A stretch of 64,000 nucleotides of DNA from Chaetoderma sp. LZ-2023a (lineage: Eukaryota; Mollusca; Caudofoveata; Chaetodermatida; Chaetodermatidae): NCBI GenBank assembly GCA_034401795.1, contig CM067373.1, positions 42,671,142 through 42,735,141 of the forward strand, in the 5' to 3' direction. The first letter of the stretch is position 1, and each line of letters opens with the position of its first letter. A program made the translations under genes and the position numbers. Positions 46,503-57,492 of the stretch are shown piece by piece. The notes under the pieces were generated by a model, which worked only from the letters and a program-made list of their open reading frames with translations, did not search any database and was not told the DNA's origin.

Positions 46503-47806
46503 ATGGAACTTAATCAGACATGTGAGTGCTCGAAGAGCAAATTAGACATTTGTCAGATGCGCCCCGTGGTGACGACATTGGAGTCTGCTAAATGGGAACA
46601 GTTTCAGCCTGTATCGAGTTTATCAGATAGTGGACCAATCGAGTTTTACGTCAGCGGGTCTGCTGATAGATATTTAGATCTTACGCAATTTTATCTTTCG
46701 ATCAAAGTTAAGCTAGTAAAGCTAGATCGAAATGGTGATGAGAAGATACTTGAGGTGAATGACCTGATAGCGCCTGTTAATAATCTTTTGCATACAATGT
46801 TCTCGCAAGTGGATGTTTTTTTTAATGTAAAGCGTGTCAGTGGCTTGAACGAAAACTATGCTTACCGCTCGTACTTTGAGATGTTACTAAATTATGGCAG
46901 TGATACCGCATCCTTGCATCTACAACTTGCTGGATGCAAAATAGATGATGCTGGAGAATTTGATAATATCGCCGATACTAACATAGGATTTCAAGCATGT
47001 AGAAGAATGATGGCTCAGAGTAAAACAGTGCAATTAATAGGCCGCATACACAGCGATATGTTTCTGCAGGACTGATTCCTGCTCGGTTCCGTTGATTTGA
47101 GAGTACGCCTACAGAGGAGTAAAGATGTGTTCACCATTATGGCCGCAGAAGGAGTGAGGTCTAAATTGAAAATATTGTCAGCTAACTTATTTGTATGCAA
47201 AGTTATTCCATCAGCAGATCTGCTTGTGGCGCATGCTGTTACTCTGAGACAGACACGCGCAAAATATTCTATTCACAGGGTAGTGTGTAAGACTTTCACA
47301 TCACCTAGTGGTGTTATCAGCATCGATAGAGATAATATATTTATTGGTCAGCTTCCTACTAGAGTATTATTCACCTTTGTACATAATGATGTGTATAATG
47401 GTGTGGTACATAAAAATCCATTCAAGTTTGATGACAATAACACTACCTATGCTACATGTTATATAAATGGAGAAGAGTTACAACATCGCCAATAAGCCCT
47501 TCGTTTAGCGACGACATTTACTCAGACACTTATTTCTCACTATTCAGCGGTACTGGGGCATTATACAAAAACCAAGGCTACCTGAGAAATAAGTCACAGT
47601 TCAGACATGGAAGCACATTGTTCACATGGGATTTTACACCAGATCTAGCTGATTCAGAGCATTGCTACCCTACATGCACTGGTTCATTAAGAGTGGTCTT
47701 CCATTTTGCTCAAGCACTTACCACTACAACCAATCTAATTTGCTATGCTGAATTTGATAATACAGTAGAAATTGGATCAGACTTTAATGTATTAACAGAT
47801 TATTAA
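46503..47806 (+). pseudogene. Double jelly-roll major capsid protein (F54H12.2 family), broken
   Basis: The likely start is the ATG at 46503; an upstream in-frame extension to 46404 is probably untranslated. The N-terminal half (CECSKSKLDICQMRP, IESxxW-like LESAKWEQFQPV, GPIEFYVSGSADRYLDL, LHTMFSQVDVFFNVKRV, NYAYRSYFEMLLNYG) is the hallmark of the family annotated as 'uncharacterized F54H12.2', the Polinton major capsid protein. TGA at 47073-47075 interrupts it after HSDMFLQD. The same frame resumes with SVDLRVRLQRSKD and runs to about 47480, where a frameshift moves the C-terminal part (LFTWDFTPD, GSLRVVFHFAQAL, NLICYAEFDNTVEI) to another frame, ending at 47806. Total length of about 435 codons fits the family. 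One stop and one frameshift separate it from an open gene. Confidence 0.88.
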
Positions 47807-47811
47807 CAAAT

Positions 47812-48294
47812 ATGTTGAATACATTTGAAATAGAGGATCTATTATTAAGTGACAATAAAATGCTTGAACACTTTCTCGGTGTTTTTCCAATTAACAATGT
47901 ACCTACACATATTAAATATCGCCCAGCTTCATTAGTAATTAACATGCATCCAAGTAATAAATCCGGACAACATTGGGTGGCAGTTTATTACACTAGAAAT
48001 GGAAATGCTGAATACTTTGATCCTTATGGAAGACGCCCTTCTGATGGAAGAATGATACCAAATGTACAAAATGGACGCCATGCGCATGTTTACTATTTCA
48101 ACAGCGTATGTGTTCAACCAGCCATGGCGACAACTTATGGATATTATTGTGTGTATTTCTTATACCATCGTTCGAGATGTGTACAAATGAAACATATATT
48201 ATGGGCGCTAAGAAACAGAGACAAAAATGACTCTATAGTGAAACGTTTGACACGCATGATTATGAATACACAGAGAAAAAAAGATCATGTTTAA
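47812..48294 (+). CDS. Adenain-like (Ulp1/C5-type) cysteine protease
   Basis: 160 residues, intact, ATG 5 nt after the capsid stop. Catalytic residues typical of adenovirus protease and Ulp1-like enzymes are all present and well spaced: His54 in GQHWVAVYY, Asp70 in YFDPYGRRP, Gln102 in VCVQP and the nucleophile Cys113 in TYGYYCVYFL. The length is near that of Polinton PRO proteins and slightly shorter than adenain. It would cleave capsid and core precursors during virion maturation. It is the last gene of the cluster. Poly(A)-type AATAAA signals follow at about 48339. Its intact state while both capsid genes are broken suggests chance survival rather than function, but that is inference. Confidence 0.9.
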   Translation: MLNTFEIEDLLLSDNKMLEHFLGVFPINNVPTHIKYRPASLVINMHPSNKSGQHWVAVYYTRNGNAEYFDPYGRRPSDGRMIPNVQNGRHAHVYYFNSVCVQPAMATTYGYYCVYFLYHRSRCVQMKHILWALRNRDKNDSIVKRLTRMIMNTQRKKDHV

Positions 48295-48338
48295 TGTATA
48301 ATTATTTATGTACTATGTTTTCTTTTAGAATTATCATG

Positions 48339-48344
48339 AATAAA
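48339..48344 (+). terminator. Polyadenylation signal after the protease
   Basis: AATAAA 45 bp after the protease stop, with further AATAAA-like sequence near 48380, is suitable for ending the late transcript. Confidence 0.45.
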
Positions 48345-50699
48345 TGTTGCTAATATTTATCATAAAAATGCACGTGTTAATAAAAATACATTTATTTTGT
48401 AAAAATATGTTATTATTTCTTCGTGTTCACTTCTCACCCCTCAACCACCATCCCCAATTATCACCATTTTGATACACCGCGATGGATCAACACCAACACT
48501 AGCATGATAATGGTTAACGTTCAATGGCGCGCTAGGAGCATGAGGCATCCCACAACGATCCAAAAATCCAAAATTAATCGTATTGACCTCGTGACAATGA
48601 CAAAAATGCGGACATATTTGAATACAGAGAAACCATATGACACGAACTGCAATTGAACCCTGCATATTAATTCCAGTTTTTTAAATAAAAAATGCAATTC
48701 AAACATGGGGCGATGTGTACATGCAATTGTTGGCATGGTTATGTTTTGAAATCCGATGATGTTAACTTTAAGTGATTGAAATAAGGGCGTGTTCAGATTG
48801 AAAAGATAGTTTTACTGACAGCTCATATTTTATCTGTAAAAGTGAAATGTGAACCACAAGTAAGGAATACATAATTTTTGAATTTTCCAAAACGAAAAAA
48901 TGTAAAACAAATCTCAATTATGCGATCGCTGGAAAACAATTGGTTCTACACTGATTAAGCGTGGTTGCATTGAGTGGAATAAGCATAATAAAGTAGCGGT
49001 TCGGCAACCACTTCATAAGATAATGTGTGAATATCTAGCAGTACCAGGTGAACGCAATTATCACAAATGGTTGCATATGAAAAGCCAACTTCAATATGAA
49101 TGTTGCCTGTGTATGTGGTGCACGGATGCACGAAAATGTCGATTGCAGAAGTAAGATTAGACATTTTCATAAAAGCAAATATAAAAATAGGCCTCTTTTA
49201 TTAAGGGGCCACCAAAAACCTAAATTATGTTACGTGCATACACCCACACATTTATACAGGTGCATAAAATACACACGTATGCACATCGTACATGCGAATG
49301 GGACGGAATACAAACACGGGTAAGAGGACAAGGGCACGTGCCTGGCACCATGCGCATCAGCCCAGAGAAGCCTGCATTCACAATTACAAAGTGAAATCTC
49401 CTCATGATTAACCTAGGTGATAATTTAATAGTAATTTTGAATATTTCTCTGCTTAGAATGAGACGGGAGGTACTAATATATTCTTTCATTGTTAACACAT
49501 GGTATGTTTGTATCTCGATTAAAGATTGATCTCATGGCTATTGCCTACGAATGGATAAATTAAAACCATACGCGATAAATAATCTTTTTATCATACAGAG
49601 TGACAAACAATTCCATAAACACGTGACGCGCTCATATACATAATGACAACATTTTAAACACAATAATAACAGCATGCATAAATCTAAAACATCTGTTGTT
49701 ATTGCAAAAATGCTATATTGGATATTAAGTATTTTTAAAAACGAGCCTGATGTCGGAGACACAAAAATTCTAAACCGACTGACGCTATTGCAAAATAATA
49801 TTTCGACTATTAAGTATTTAAAAACAATTTGCGCGTAAAGTCGGTTAAGCCACCAGTCGAATCGTTTTTTCAAAATATTCAGCATGTACATAGTTTACTA
49901 ATAAAGTTTAGTGGCTTAAGCGCATCGTGACAATGCGATTTCGAACCAGACAAATTAACTGGGTGGCATTACGGCTAAATATTTAGGAAATAATTTGATC
50001 ATGTTAAGACAGACAAATCATTTTCAAAATATTCGTATGGTACATATTTATTATCCGTAGACATTTACTGGTAGATAGCGGGGTTAAAAACATAATAAAA
50101 CATATGACGAGACACAGTCTTCTTCTTCTTTTCGTTCGCTGATCATACCGCCAGTCCTAAGTGACTATCGACATGATCAAAACCGTTATGTGCGTGGATC
50201 CATGGTTTATTAGAGTGTGCCGTGCGGCCTGGAACCTCCGTCTGCAGCACTCGAGGTTTCTGTCAGGGTTACCTCACCCTTACCTCCTTTAGTCACCTCT
50301 TACGACACGCAGAGGATACGGAAGGTGTATTCTAAGCCCCACCTACAGGGCTAACGAGATACAGTCATTCAAGGGATCTACTGATAAATATTTCGAGTAA
50401 TGATTTTTAATAATGACGCAGGCAAACAAATTATTTTCAAAATATTCGTACGTCGTGCATACCTTGAAAACAAGTACACTAGCATCGCCCTCAAAACCAA
50501 CCAACAACTTCTACTGAGGAGGAATGCTATAGCATTCCACCTCAACTGACGCAGGCAGTCAAATTATTTTCAAAATATTCATCCATCGAGCATTGCCTAG
50601 TAAACAAGTACTCTAGCATCGCCCTCAAAAACATCTACTGAGGAGGAATGCTATCCTCATCTGCCTCCTACTCCTACTCCTCATAGACCTCCCTTATCA
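48345..50699. other. Gene-free right part of the Maverick element
   Basis: No coding sequence is supported in 2.35 kb. There are no polymerase motifs on either strand. At 49715-49885 a diverged palindromic core (AAGTATTTxxAAAA / CGACT) resembles the MITE cores elsewhere. At 50110-50350 is a stretch with GTCACCTCTTACGACACGCA and GGTGTATTCTAAGCCCC that looks like a dispersed (SINE-type) repeat. 50415-50530 and 50546-50655 are a tandem duplication sharing TCAAAATATTC, AGCATCGCCCTCAAAA and ACTGAGGAGGAATGCTAT. Much of this DNA may therefore be later insertions. Confidence 0.55.
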
Positions 50700-51094
50700 G
50701 ACCACCTCTTAAACTCTATTACCTCCTATTATCATACCACCTCTTAAAATCTATTATTTTTACCACAGTAGATAACCACGGAGGGGGGGGGGCGACGCTA
50801 AGTGAAAACGTAAGATACCCAACTTTTAGGGGTTAACATTTTCATCAAGAAATTATCTTGGACGTCCAACGGGGTTTTACCATGATTCACATATACTAAA
50901 AATAGTTTCTCAAGTGTGTGCAGCTGTACGTCATTGTTCTCAAATCTCTCAAATACGTGCCGCTGAACGCCATTGTTCTCATACTCCTGGGCGGCTGTAC
51001 GGCATTGCTCTCGACCTCTGGGCAGCTGTACGCCATTGTTCCCATCAATTCTTTTGTTCTAGAACAATAGCGTACAGCCGCACGCTTCACTACT
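50700..51094 (-). repeat. Right terminal inverted repeat
   Basis: Inverse of 39290-39675. It ends GCTTCACTACT, then the CAGAAT duplication. It contains the same iterons in inverse order (GCTGTACGCCATTGTTC near 51024 and relatives at about 50925, 50955 and 50990). It differs from the left copy by a G run near 50786-50795 and a short insertion in the inner part. Confidence 0.9.
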
Positions 51095-51100
51095 CAGAAT
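51095..51100. repeat. Right target-site duplication CAGAAT
   Basis: Exact copy of 39284-39289, immediately outside the right TIR. Confidence 0.85.
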
Positions 51101-51429
51101 CGCGGCGGGGGTGGGGGGGGGGTGGTGACGTCACATCACATTCACGCATAGGCGTAGGAACAAAGCGAGGAGGCAAGAGGGGCGATATCCTCTCCCATAG
51201 TGTATCCCCATAGCGGGCCACCTGGTTTTGGCTGCCACCCATAGTTTAGCTCGCCCCACCCCCTCCTCTCCCGACTCACGCACAAAGGCCAAAGTACGTT
51301 CCTACACCCTTGTCACTATCATAACAAGATGTATTCATGCCTATGTCGTCTTCTCAGCACAGTGAGCTCCGTTCTCGTTGTGAGGTTATTAATGCAGTTA
51401 TTAATTAGTGCCTCCTGTGGATACGTCAA
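51101..51429. other. Intergenic, G-rich then unremarkable
   Basis: No gene. A GGGGTGGGGGG run lies just outside the element. Confidence 0.4.
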
Positions 51430-51795
51430 CGTGGAATGGACGTTTCCAGTTTATCCATCCATCATATGACGTCATAATCAACTACGTGACGTGTAGGATG
51501 ACGCTATAATCAATGACGTGATGAATGGCGTAGATAAGTACGTCACGAAAACATAATTGGCGACGGACTAAGCGTTGCTGTACGAATTGTATGTATTTGC
51601 TATTTAATAAAGATGTTGAATATTTTGAAACTAATTTGCCATTGACAGCAACAGAACGCACTCAAATTAGTTTCGAAATATTCAACAGGTTATTTGTAGT
51701 GGATCGATCGCTCCCAGCACGAGTGAGGTGTGGGTGGAGCTTAGCTGGAGATGGGCGGGGGATAGCTAAAACTGGAACGGTTCATTATAATACAA
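51430..51795 (-). mobile_element. CRE-rich MITE family copy (reverse)
   Basis: Left edge ACGTTTCCAG and right edge CTGGAACGGT are inverted matches. Inside, in reverse orientation, are TATGACGTCATAATCAACT, the AATTTGACTGG-type core (here TTGAATATTTTGAAACTAAT / ATTAGTTTCGAAATATTCAA) and GATCGATCGCTCCC. It lies about 330 bp outside the Maverick element. Confidence 0.75.
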
Positions 51796-52084
51796 TATGA
51801 GATAAAAATACGAGATCACTTTTCAATGTCACCAGTCTTGCCGGGTGAGCGCATACGATAAATGGCGACGTGATGTAAAGATCCTATCAGAGATAGCACA
51901 ACTTCTAACACCCACATTAGCTCACTTCATTCCATACCTGCTTGAAAACACGTGACAAGCTTCATCCACCCACATACATTCCAACCATTGCGCACGCTTC
52001 CAGCAACACTCCTGCCGTGGTAATGTCGCTAACGCGTTAAATCTGCAAACTCCAAGGCCTCCGTTTCATGACAACTATACCTAA
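51796..52084. other. Intergenic, nothing recognised
   Basis: No supported gene or repeat. Confidence 0.4.
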
Positions 52085-52195
52085 CTGGAAGCTTGTTGAA
52101 TATTTTGAAACTAAATTTGACTGGAACCTGTTGCTGTCATATGCAGAAACGACTTCCGGTCAAATTAGGTTCAAATTATTCAACAGAATATTCCT
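52085..52195. mobile_element. Isolated MITE-core palindrome
   Basis: GTTGAATATTTTGAAAC, ATTTGACTGGAA and CTGTTGCTG are inverted as CAGAAACGACTTCCGGTCAA and AGGTTCAAATTATTCAACAG. There are no flanking CRE-rich halves, so it is a core-only or deleted copy. Confidence 0.65.
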
Positions 52196-52344
52196 TACAT
52201 CATAAAGAATTATGGTTTGTAAGGGTTAAAGCGTTGGCGTGTTTAATTACAACTTTGCATGTCTTTATTTTCATCAGAGTTTCAATAGATAGCCCCTTCT
52301 ACCATATTTGTATTCCATTTTGGCCCGATGAATATTACTTGGCT

Positions 52345-52490
52345 GGATGCGGCTCGGCAACACCAGCCTCATTGGTGGGGTGGATGAGGCTCGGCAACCC
52401 ACCCTCATTGGTGGGGTGGATGAAGCTGGGGTTGTGACCATAGAAATCTACATATATTAGTATAAGATTTCTATGGTTGTGACGTCACGT
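52345..52490. mobile_element. Tandem GGCTCGGCAAC units plus ATAGAAATCTACATATA hairpin
   Basis: GGTGGGGTGGATGA and GGCTCGGCAAC recur two to three times, then ACCATAGAAATCT and its inverse AGATTTCTATGGT form a hairpin (52437-52475). A similar ATAAATCTTATATATGTAGA/TTTCTATGGGC hairpin is at 54200-54237. Probably a small palindromic transposon end. Confidence 0.45.
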
Positions 52491-53144
52491 GTACATAGCT
52501 CTTATTAAATGATTACATGTATAAATCTATCTAGTTGGTACGTGCATGCGTTATATTTAGTTCTATATCCAATTACCGCTGTGACTGTCATATTTATATA
52601 TATATATCTCGTAACACATCGAGTATACATAACGTGCCACACTCTCCCATTTCCGATGTTGACCGTTGTTTAATATTGATAACTGGAGTTTTATTTTCAT
52701 ATCAGGGTAATGTGATATTTAGAGTATTAAGTTTCTCTAGTATGTACGCACATCCAATCACACATGGGGTAAATAACGGCATGTGTTTGACAATTGTGTT
52801 TTAAATTTCAATGTCAGACTCTACCTAATATAGGTTTATATTTGAAGAATCATGTTTACAATCAGAACATGTCAACCTCAAAATACACATTTCGTCCTAT
52901 ATTGACAGCGTCACAACAGATAATGATTGCCTTCGAGCGAAAGAGCATTGGATATGCTAATGGCGTCACATATTGAAGCAGTTTTGTTTGTAAGAAGGAA
53001 ACCTATAATGCTCGTGAAAAGGAGTGAGTTGACTAAGATGGAAGGAGCAAAGGAAGATTATAATGAAGGAGGTGGTGATGACGAGCAGCTGGAGACAGAT
53101 GTGTGAAGGCGAGAGAATGAAAGAAGACATCACAACATCAACGA
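52491..53144. other. Intergenic, nothing recognised
   Basis: No supported gene or repeat. Confidence 0.4.
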
Positions 53145-53149
53145 CCACC

Positions 53150-53192
<43 letters not shown>

Positions 53193-53348
53193 TGCTGATG
53201 GTGATGATGATGATGACGACGATCATAGTTCATACGATTTCCATTACCGCGTTTTTCTCTTCACATCAGCCGCCACCACTGCCACCCCCTCGCCACACCC
53301 AACACGCACGCACGCACGCACGCACGCACGTACGTACGTACGTACGTA

Positions 53349-53425
<77 letters not shown>

Positions 53426-53430
53426 CATGA
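53145..53430. repeat. (ACG)n, (ACGC)n, (ACGT)n and (AC)n microsatellites
   Basis: (GAC)n at about 53150-53195, GAT-rich to 53220, (ACGC)n then (ACGT)n at about 53300-53350, and (AC)n at about 53352-53423. Confidence 0.97.
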
Positions 53431-54267
53431 AGATGGCATATCTATGTGGCTCATCACCACACTCTAATCCCCCCCCCCCAGATGCTATTATCTATCTCCG
53501 TTATGCCACCCGGCTTCTGCGCAATATCGACTTCCACAAATTCTTCACTTTCTAAATATTTACTTTTAATTCGTCTAAAATAGAACATTTAGGCCAAAGT
53601 CACAAAAACCTCACCTCTACTGCCTTTGCTGAAGAGCACGTATTTAGCGTACCCTTCTACGACTGAACTGGCACGCTTCTCCCAACATACTGTACTATAG
53701 TCGGGGTCAATATCGAGAATATTTTCCTGGAAGTTGTTGCTATCAATGACAGTGTCAATTTGCATCAGCATAGTTCAAAATTGTCGCCAAGCATCTCCTG
53801 TTGACCTCCACGAATAGCGAGAAGAAGAGGGTAGATAGGCACGCTATTTGATATGTACCATACCGCTGTGATCTGCTGGCATTCCGCACAAACGGCGTTA
53901 TTGTTGAATGGGGAATTCCGTCAGAATATCATATCTTGATATTAGACAAACACCTTGATTATATGTGAGCGTCACGCGTACACGTCACGCTAGCACGTCA
54001 AACGTGTCAATAATATGCGTTGTTATCATGGAGTATTGATTATGCACGGTAAACACTGAATATTCAGCTTTAGCGTAACATTAGACACATATATTTAGAT
54101 TTTGAATTATCATGTTAATCTAACAGGTAAACAAGAATATAGGATAGGATTACACTTAATCACACCTGTTATTCAAGGTGGACGTCCCTCTAGGCTATAC
54201 CATATAAATCTTATATATGTAGATTTCTATGGGCTATACCTGTAACTGACACTTACGCGTAAACAAC
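53431..54267. other. Intergenic, nothing recognised apart from one hairpin
   Basis: No supported gene. A short C run is present at 53470-53479 and a hairpin at 54200-54237. Confidence 0.4.
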
Positions 54268-54380
<113 letters not shown>

Positions 54381-55409
54381 AATGAATCAGAGGTTATATA
54401 GGATGTTGGTGAGTGATAAATGGGGATTTCACCTCACGATTTCAAGCACACCCAATGACGTAGTTAATGATTTGCGTGGCATCTATATTTATGTTTTAGG
54501 TTAGTAATATTCTTTCCTCTTTGAGAAATGTTTTCTTTAAATTTAGAAAATGCCTACTCATCGGGTTTCCTGAACTCTCCCAGGATGTGTATTATAGTGA
54601 TGTCAAGCGCTCTATGTAGGCCAATGATGGTTCAGGTGTGGATATTTGAGACGGCGGATGATGATGAAATTCATGGTCATACATACCCCTCACTGTAGGT
54701 CTGTTGTGACTCTAAAATAATGAAATGCATTTAGAAATTTAGAAAAATGTCTGAAGCTCTCTAGCTGTCTTGGCAAAAAATCTCTCGTCTTAAATATTAT
54801 AGTACTACACATATTCTGCCAAATGCTGCGACCACTTTCAGCCCAAATTCACTGGAACATGCTTGACGGGCATGTATGAATAAAATCAGCTAATGATTTT
54901 GATAGTAATTTGACTGGGAGTTGTTGGTGCGTGAGAACACTCACACTCAGCCAAATCGTTTTCACATAACCAGCGTGAATTGACAATATCTTTGTTAGAC
55001 ACACATGATCGATGTGTGTGCATACACGGAGTGGAGTGTGCTGATATTAATGTAATATATGTCATTCCGAAACAGGTTTTCTATTCAATAAAATTTCTAT
55101 TTATAACCGGACAACATAAAAACGGCATCATCTTTATGATCACCTTCATCGCTCCACCGATTCCTAGGATCCTCCAGGGCGAACCACCAGACGCCCCTCT
55201 CCACACCACCTCCAAAGCCTCTCCACATCACCTCTCAAGCCAGCCCATCAACTACGAAAAGCTAGACAGGCGCACATGAATGCGAATATGTTTATTTTAT
55301 AATAAAATATGATTTACGGATCGATTCAACCTGGACTGAAAAGACAGGTAGCTATCTTGCTACTCCTCCATCTAAAGCACGAGTCTACAGAAAGAGCCGG
55401 ACAAACGAG
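54381..55409. other. Intergenic with a decayed MITE-core palindrome
   Basis: At 54880-54980 AATTTGACTGGGAGTTGTTG and its imperfect inverse resemble the MITE core. No gene is supported; the open frame at 54980-55279 has no recognisable domain. Confidence 0.4.
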
Positions 55410-56090
55410 CGTCCTCAAAACATCGAATCTACGCCAATATAGGTCAGTGTCCCAATCTCCCTCAAGCTACATCCATACAGACCAGTGTCCTGATGTCCTT
55501 ACATCCAAATAAAGACAGACTAGTGTCCGCTTGTCATTGAGTCTACGTTAATATAGATCAGTGTCCCATTGCCCTTGATTCTACATCAAGGCAGACTATT
55601 GTCCCACTGTTCTTGATTCTACATCAAGGCAGACTATTGTCCCACTGTTCTTGAGTCTACGTTAACATAGACCAGTATCCCGATAGCCTTGAATCCACAT
55701 CAAAACAGACATCTCCTTGAATCCATGTCAAAACAGACATCTCCTTGAATCCATGTCAAAACACACATCTCCTTGAATCCATGTCAAAACAGACCAGTGT
55801 CCTACATCTCCTTGAATCCATGTCAAAACAGACATCTGCTTGAATCCATGTCAAAACAGACATCTCCTTGAATCCATGTCAAAACAGACATCTCCTTGAA
55901 TCCATGTCAAAACAGACATCTCCTTGAATCCATGTCAAAACAGACATCTCCTTGAATCCATGTCAAAACAGACATCTCCTTGAATCCATGTCAAAACAGA
56001 CCAGTGTCCTACATCTCCTTGAATCCACGTCAAACAGACCAGTGTCGGACTAACCTTGAACCCACGCCAATACAGGCCAGTGTCCAGATC
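55410..56090. repeat. 28-bp minisatellite with longer divergent units upstream
   Basis: GAATCCATGTCAAAACAGAC repeats every 28 bp at about 55690-56010, interrupted twice by a CAGTGTCCTAC insertion. Upstream, longer units (TTGATTCTACATCAAGGCAG and GTGTCCC) look like diverged ancestors. Confidence 0.92.
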
Positions 56091-56139
56091 TCCTCTTTCC
56101 ACTACACATGCATTCCATTCATGTCAGATTCTCTGTGAC

Positions 56140-57010
56140 ATTGGGGCGCATGCCACATTCTCTGTGACATTGGGGCACATGCCACATTCTCTGTGATATT
56201 GGGGCTAATGTCACACTCAGATGACCTTGTGGCTGATGTCACACTCTCGATGACCTTGGAGCTGATGTCACACTCTCGGTGAGCTCGGGGCTGATGTCAC
56301 ACTCTCGATAACTTTATGGCTGATATCACACTCTTGGAGAGCTTGGGGCTGATGTCACACTCTCGGTGAGCTTGGGGCTGATGTCACACCCTCGGTGACC
56401 TTGAGGCTGATGTCACCCTCTCGGTGAGGTTGGGGCTGATGTCACACTCTCGGTGAGCTTTGGGCTGATGTCACACTCTCTGTGACATTGGGGCTGATGT
56501 CACACTCTCTGTGACCTTGAGTCTCATATCAGACAATCTAGGAACATATATTCTCTGTGACATTGGGGCACATGCCACATTTTCTGTGACATTGGGGCTG
56601 ATATCACACTCTCGGTGACATTGGGGCTGACGTCACACTATCGATGACCTTGTGGCTGATGTCACACTTTCGATGACCTTGGTGCTGATGTCACACTCTC
56701 GGTGAGCTTGAGGATGATATCACACTCTCGATGACCTTGTGGCTGATGTCACACTCTCGATGACCTTGGGGCTGATGTCACACTCTCGGTGAGCTTGGGG
56801 CTGATGTTACACTCTCGGTGAGCTTGGGGCTGATGTTACACTCTCGGTGAGCTTGGGGCTGATGTCACACTCTCGGTGTGCTTGGGGCTGATGTCACACT
56901 CTCGGTGAGCTTGTGACTGATGTCACACTCTCGGTGACCTGTGGGCTGATGTCACACTCTGTGACATTGGGGCTGATGTCACACTCTCTGTGATCTCGAG
57001 TCTCATATCA
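56140..57010. repeat. 29-bp minisatellite (about 28 units)
   Basis: The unit contains GGGCTGATGTCACACTCTC plus GGTGAGCTTG, with GTGACATTGG and GATGACCTTG variants. A longer segment including CTCATATCAGACAATCTAGG occurs at both about 56520 and 57000, showing a second-level duplication. Confidence 0.94.
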
Positions 57011-57419
57011 GACAATCTAGGAACATATATTATCACAGACTTGCGCCCAGGTCGTGTCGTGTCACGTGACATTTATATATAAACCGTGTCTCTAATATGA
57101 ATGACAAGATTCTTGCGTTTATGATAAGGAGATTGCAGGTCGATGTTGGATGGGGGGTTTGGCGGTGGCAATGAGATTGGCGATTCGACGGTTGGTGGGC
57201 ATGGGCGTGGCGGTGGTATTTTTAATCAGTTAGTATACAGACGGGTTAATTTCCCACGTAACTAATGCCAGAATTTTACGAATTGTCATCTTATGTTTCA
57301 TTTTTGCAGCTATAAAGCTGTCTCTTCGATGTGGTGTTATTGTGGCTATGATAGGCATCGTCAGGTGGCAAGTATGACGCATAGTTAGTCGTGACATCAA
57401 ATACTGCTGTAAGGCGGTC
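57011..57419. other. Intergenic, nothing recognised
   Basis: No supported gene or repeat. Confidence 0.4.
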
Positions 57420-57492
57420 GTGGTGGTGGTGGTGGGGGTGGGGGTGGGGGTGGGGGGTGGGGGGTGGGGTGTGTGTGTGTGTGTGTGTGTGT
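57420..57492. repeat. GGTGGG / (GT)n microsatellite
   Basis: GGTGGTGGTGGGGGTGGGGG-type DNA followed by (GT)n. Confidence 0.95.

Larger units (their letters stand above)
39290..51094 (+). mobile_element. Maverick/Polinton-like endogenous virus, PolB-less
   Basis: This 11.8-kb unit is bounded by inverted repeats starting AGTAGTGAAGC and a 6-bp target duplication. It carries retrovirus-like integrase, FtsK/A32-type ATPase, adenain-like protease, double-jelly-roll major capsid and penton genes, a combination diagnostic of Mavericks/Polintons. All supported genes are on one strand between 39786 and 48294, with overlaps of 4 nt or gaps of 2-5 nt at many joints. No family-B DNA polymerase motifs (for example YxDTDS) are seen in any frame I examined, and the 2.4 kb right of the protease holds none. 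Typical full-length elements are 15-20 kb. The penton, integrase and major capsid genes carry stops and frameshifts, while the ATPase, protease and small genes are open. Confidence 0.92.

Noticed and set aside
49538-49891. 117-codon minus-strand ORF inside the Maverick right arm, considered as a polymerase remnant
   Set aside because: No polymerase motif, hydrophobic composition, and it overlaps a palindromic repeat.
39290-51094. Alternative reading as an LTR retrovirus because of the integrase
   Set aside because: The termini are inverted, the duplication is 6 bp, and ATPase, adenain-like protease and double-jelly-roll capsid genes are present. There is no reverse transcriptase or LTR.
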